A DNA stretch of 38,591 nt from Spirochaetaceae bacterium (GTDB lineage Bacteria; Spirochaetota; Spirochaetia; Treponematales; Breznakiellaceae). The notes below the pieces were generated by a model. That model was not told the DNA's origin and ran no database searches. It saw nothing but the letters and a program-made list of their open reading frames with translations. The stretch lies in NCBI GenBank assembly GCA_031262035.1, contig JAISIL010000178.1, positions 1-38,591 of the forward strand. Reading direction: 5' to 3'. A program made the translations under genes and the position numbers. Shown one piece after another: positions 38,480 through 38,591 of this stretch (its first letter is position 1; every line of letters starts with the position of its first letter).

Positions 38480-38591
38480 AAAATCATTTAAAAATTTACA
38501 ACCACGAATGGACACAAATCGGCTTCGCCGACACGAATAATCTATGATTTGTATTTAAAATTCGTGTCCGCGAAGCGGTTTCGTGTTATTC
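38480..38591. repeat. Long hairpin element, family CCACGAAT, copy 3, cut by window end
   Basis: A left flank AAAATCATTTAAAAATTTAC is followed by the arm ACCACGAATGGACACAAAT, mini-palindrome CGGCTTCGCCG, loop AATCTATGATTTGTATT and the mini-palindrome CCGCGAAGCGG. The right arm runs off the window. The loop has the same orientation as in copy 1, but the shared flank is on the opposite side. Confidence 0.8.

Overview
The window looks like chromosomal DNA of a diderm, host- or gut-associated anaerobe, most likely a treponeme-like spirochaete. This rests on the many lipoproteins with short relaxed lipoboxes (YSC, WSC, SSC, QSC), outer-membrane barrel domains, InlB/Listeria-Bacteroides repeats, an amino-acid-fermenting ort/ord cluster and mid-range GC. 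No rRNA, tRNA or CRISPR array was seen, so the taxonomy is an inference.

Layout. (1) Positions 1-14905 form a surface-protein island. It holds the end of a barrel protein, a small lipoprotein, and three tandem paralogous large lipoproteins (2103-4480, frameshifted; 4492-8532; 9333-13502), plus scars of a fourth near 14690-14905. The two largest carry glycine-rich domains resembling the ALK/LTK-type GRD and a GAGIGGG-type beta-helix repeat. Toxin-antitoxin (TA) modules sit between and after them: a PIN toxin with a coiled-coil antitoxin, a MazF pair, and a decayed BrnT-like pair. (2) Positions 14902-18762 form a three-gene minus-strand operon with ATGA overlaps: an InlB-repeat lipoprotein, a small lipoprotein and an OmpA-like barrel protein. 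(3) Positions 18931-22275 are housekeeping: tsaD divergent from a YciO-like gene that overlaps cardiolipin synthase. (4) Positions 22268-27570 form a minus-strand catabolic operon in the order M20 amidohydrolase, alanine dehydrogenase, ord, ortA, ortB. It encodes the lower half of oxidative ornithine degradation. (5) Positions 27629-30414 are a defence/TA cluster: Fic protein, HigBA-type pair, HicB with a broken hicA, and an XRE regulator. (6) Positions 30613-34307 form a three-gene envelope operon of unknown function (lipoprotein, exported protein, CsgG/LpoB-like barrel protein). (7) Positions 34580-38420 hold a DUF234-type AAA ATPase, then murC overlapping yicC.

The most striking theme is the density of palindromic repeat elements of at least four sequence families. 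Some are intergenic hairpins of about 100 nt. Some are nested, one family sitting in the loop of another. Some lie in frame inside genes, including the essential genes tsaD and murC and the same spot of two paralogous lipoproteins. This resembles the in-frame palindromic elements known from Rickettsia.

A second theme is that several consensus-like promoters (murC, tsaD, the yciO-like gene, higB, fic and the brnT remnant) place the predicted transcription start within about 0-2 nt of the ATG, which suggests leaderless mRNAs. A third is TA decay by small deletions: broken hicA, truncated brnT, and an antitoxin head fused to a lipoprotein tail.
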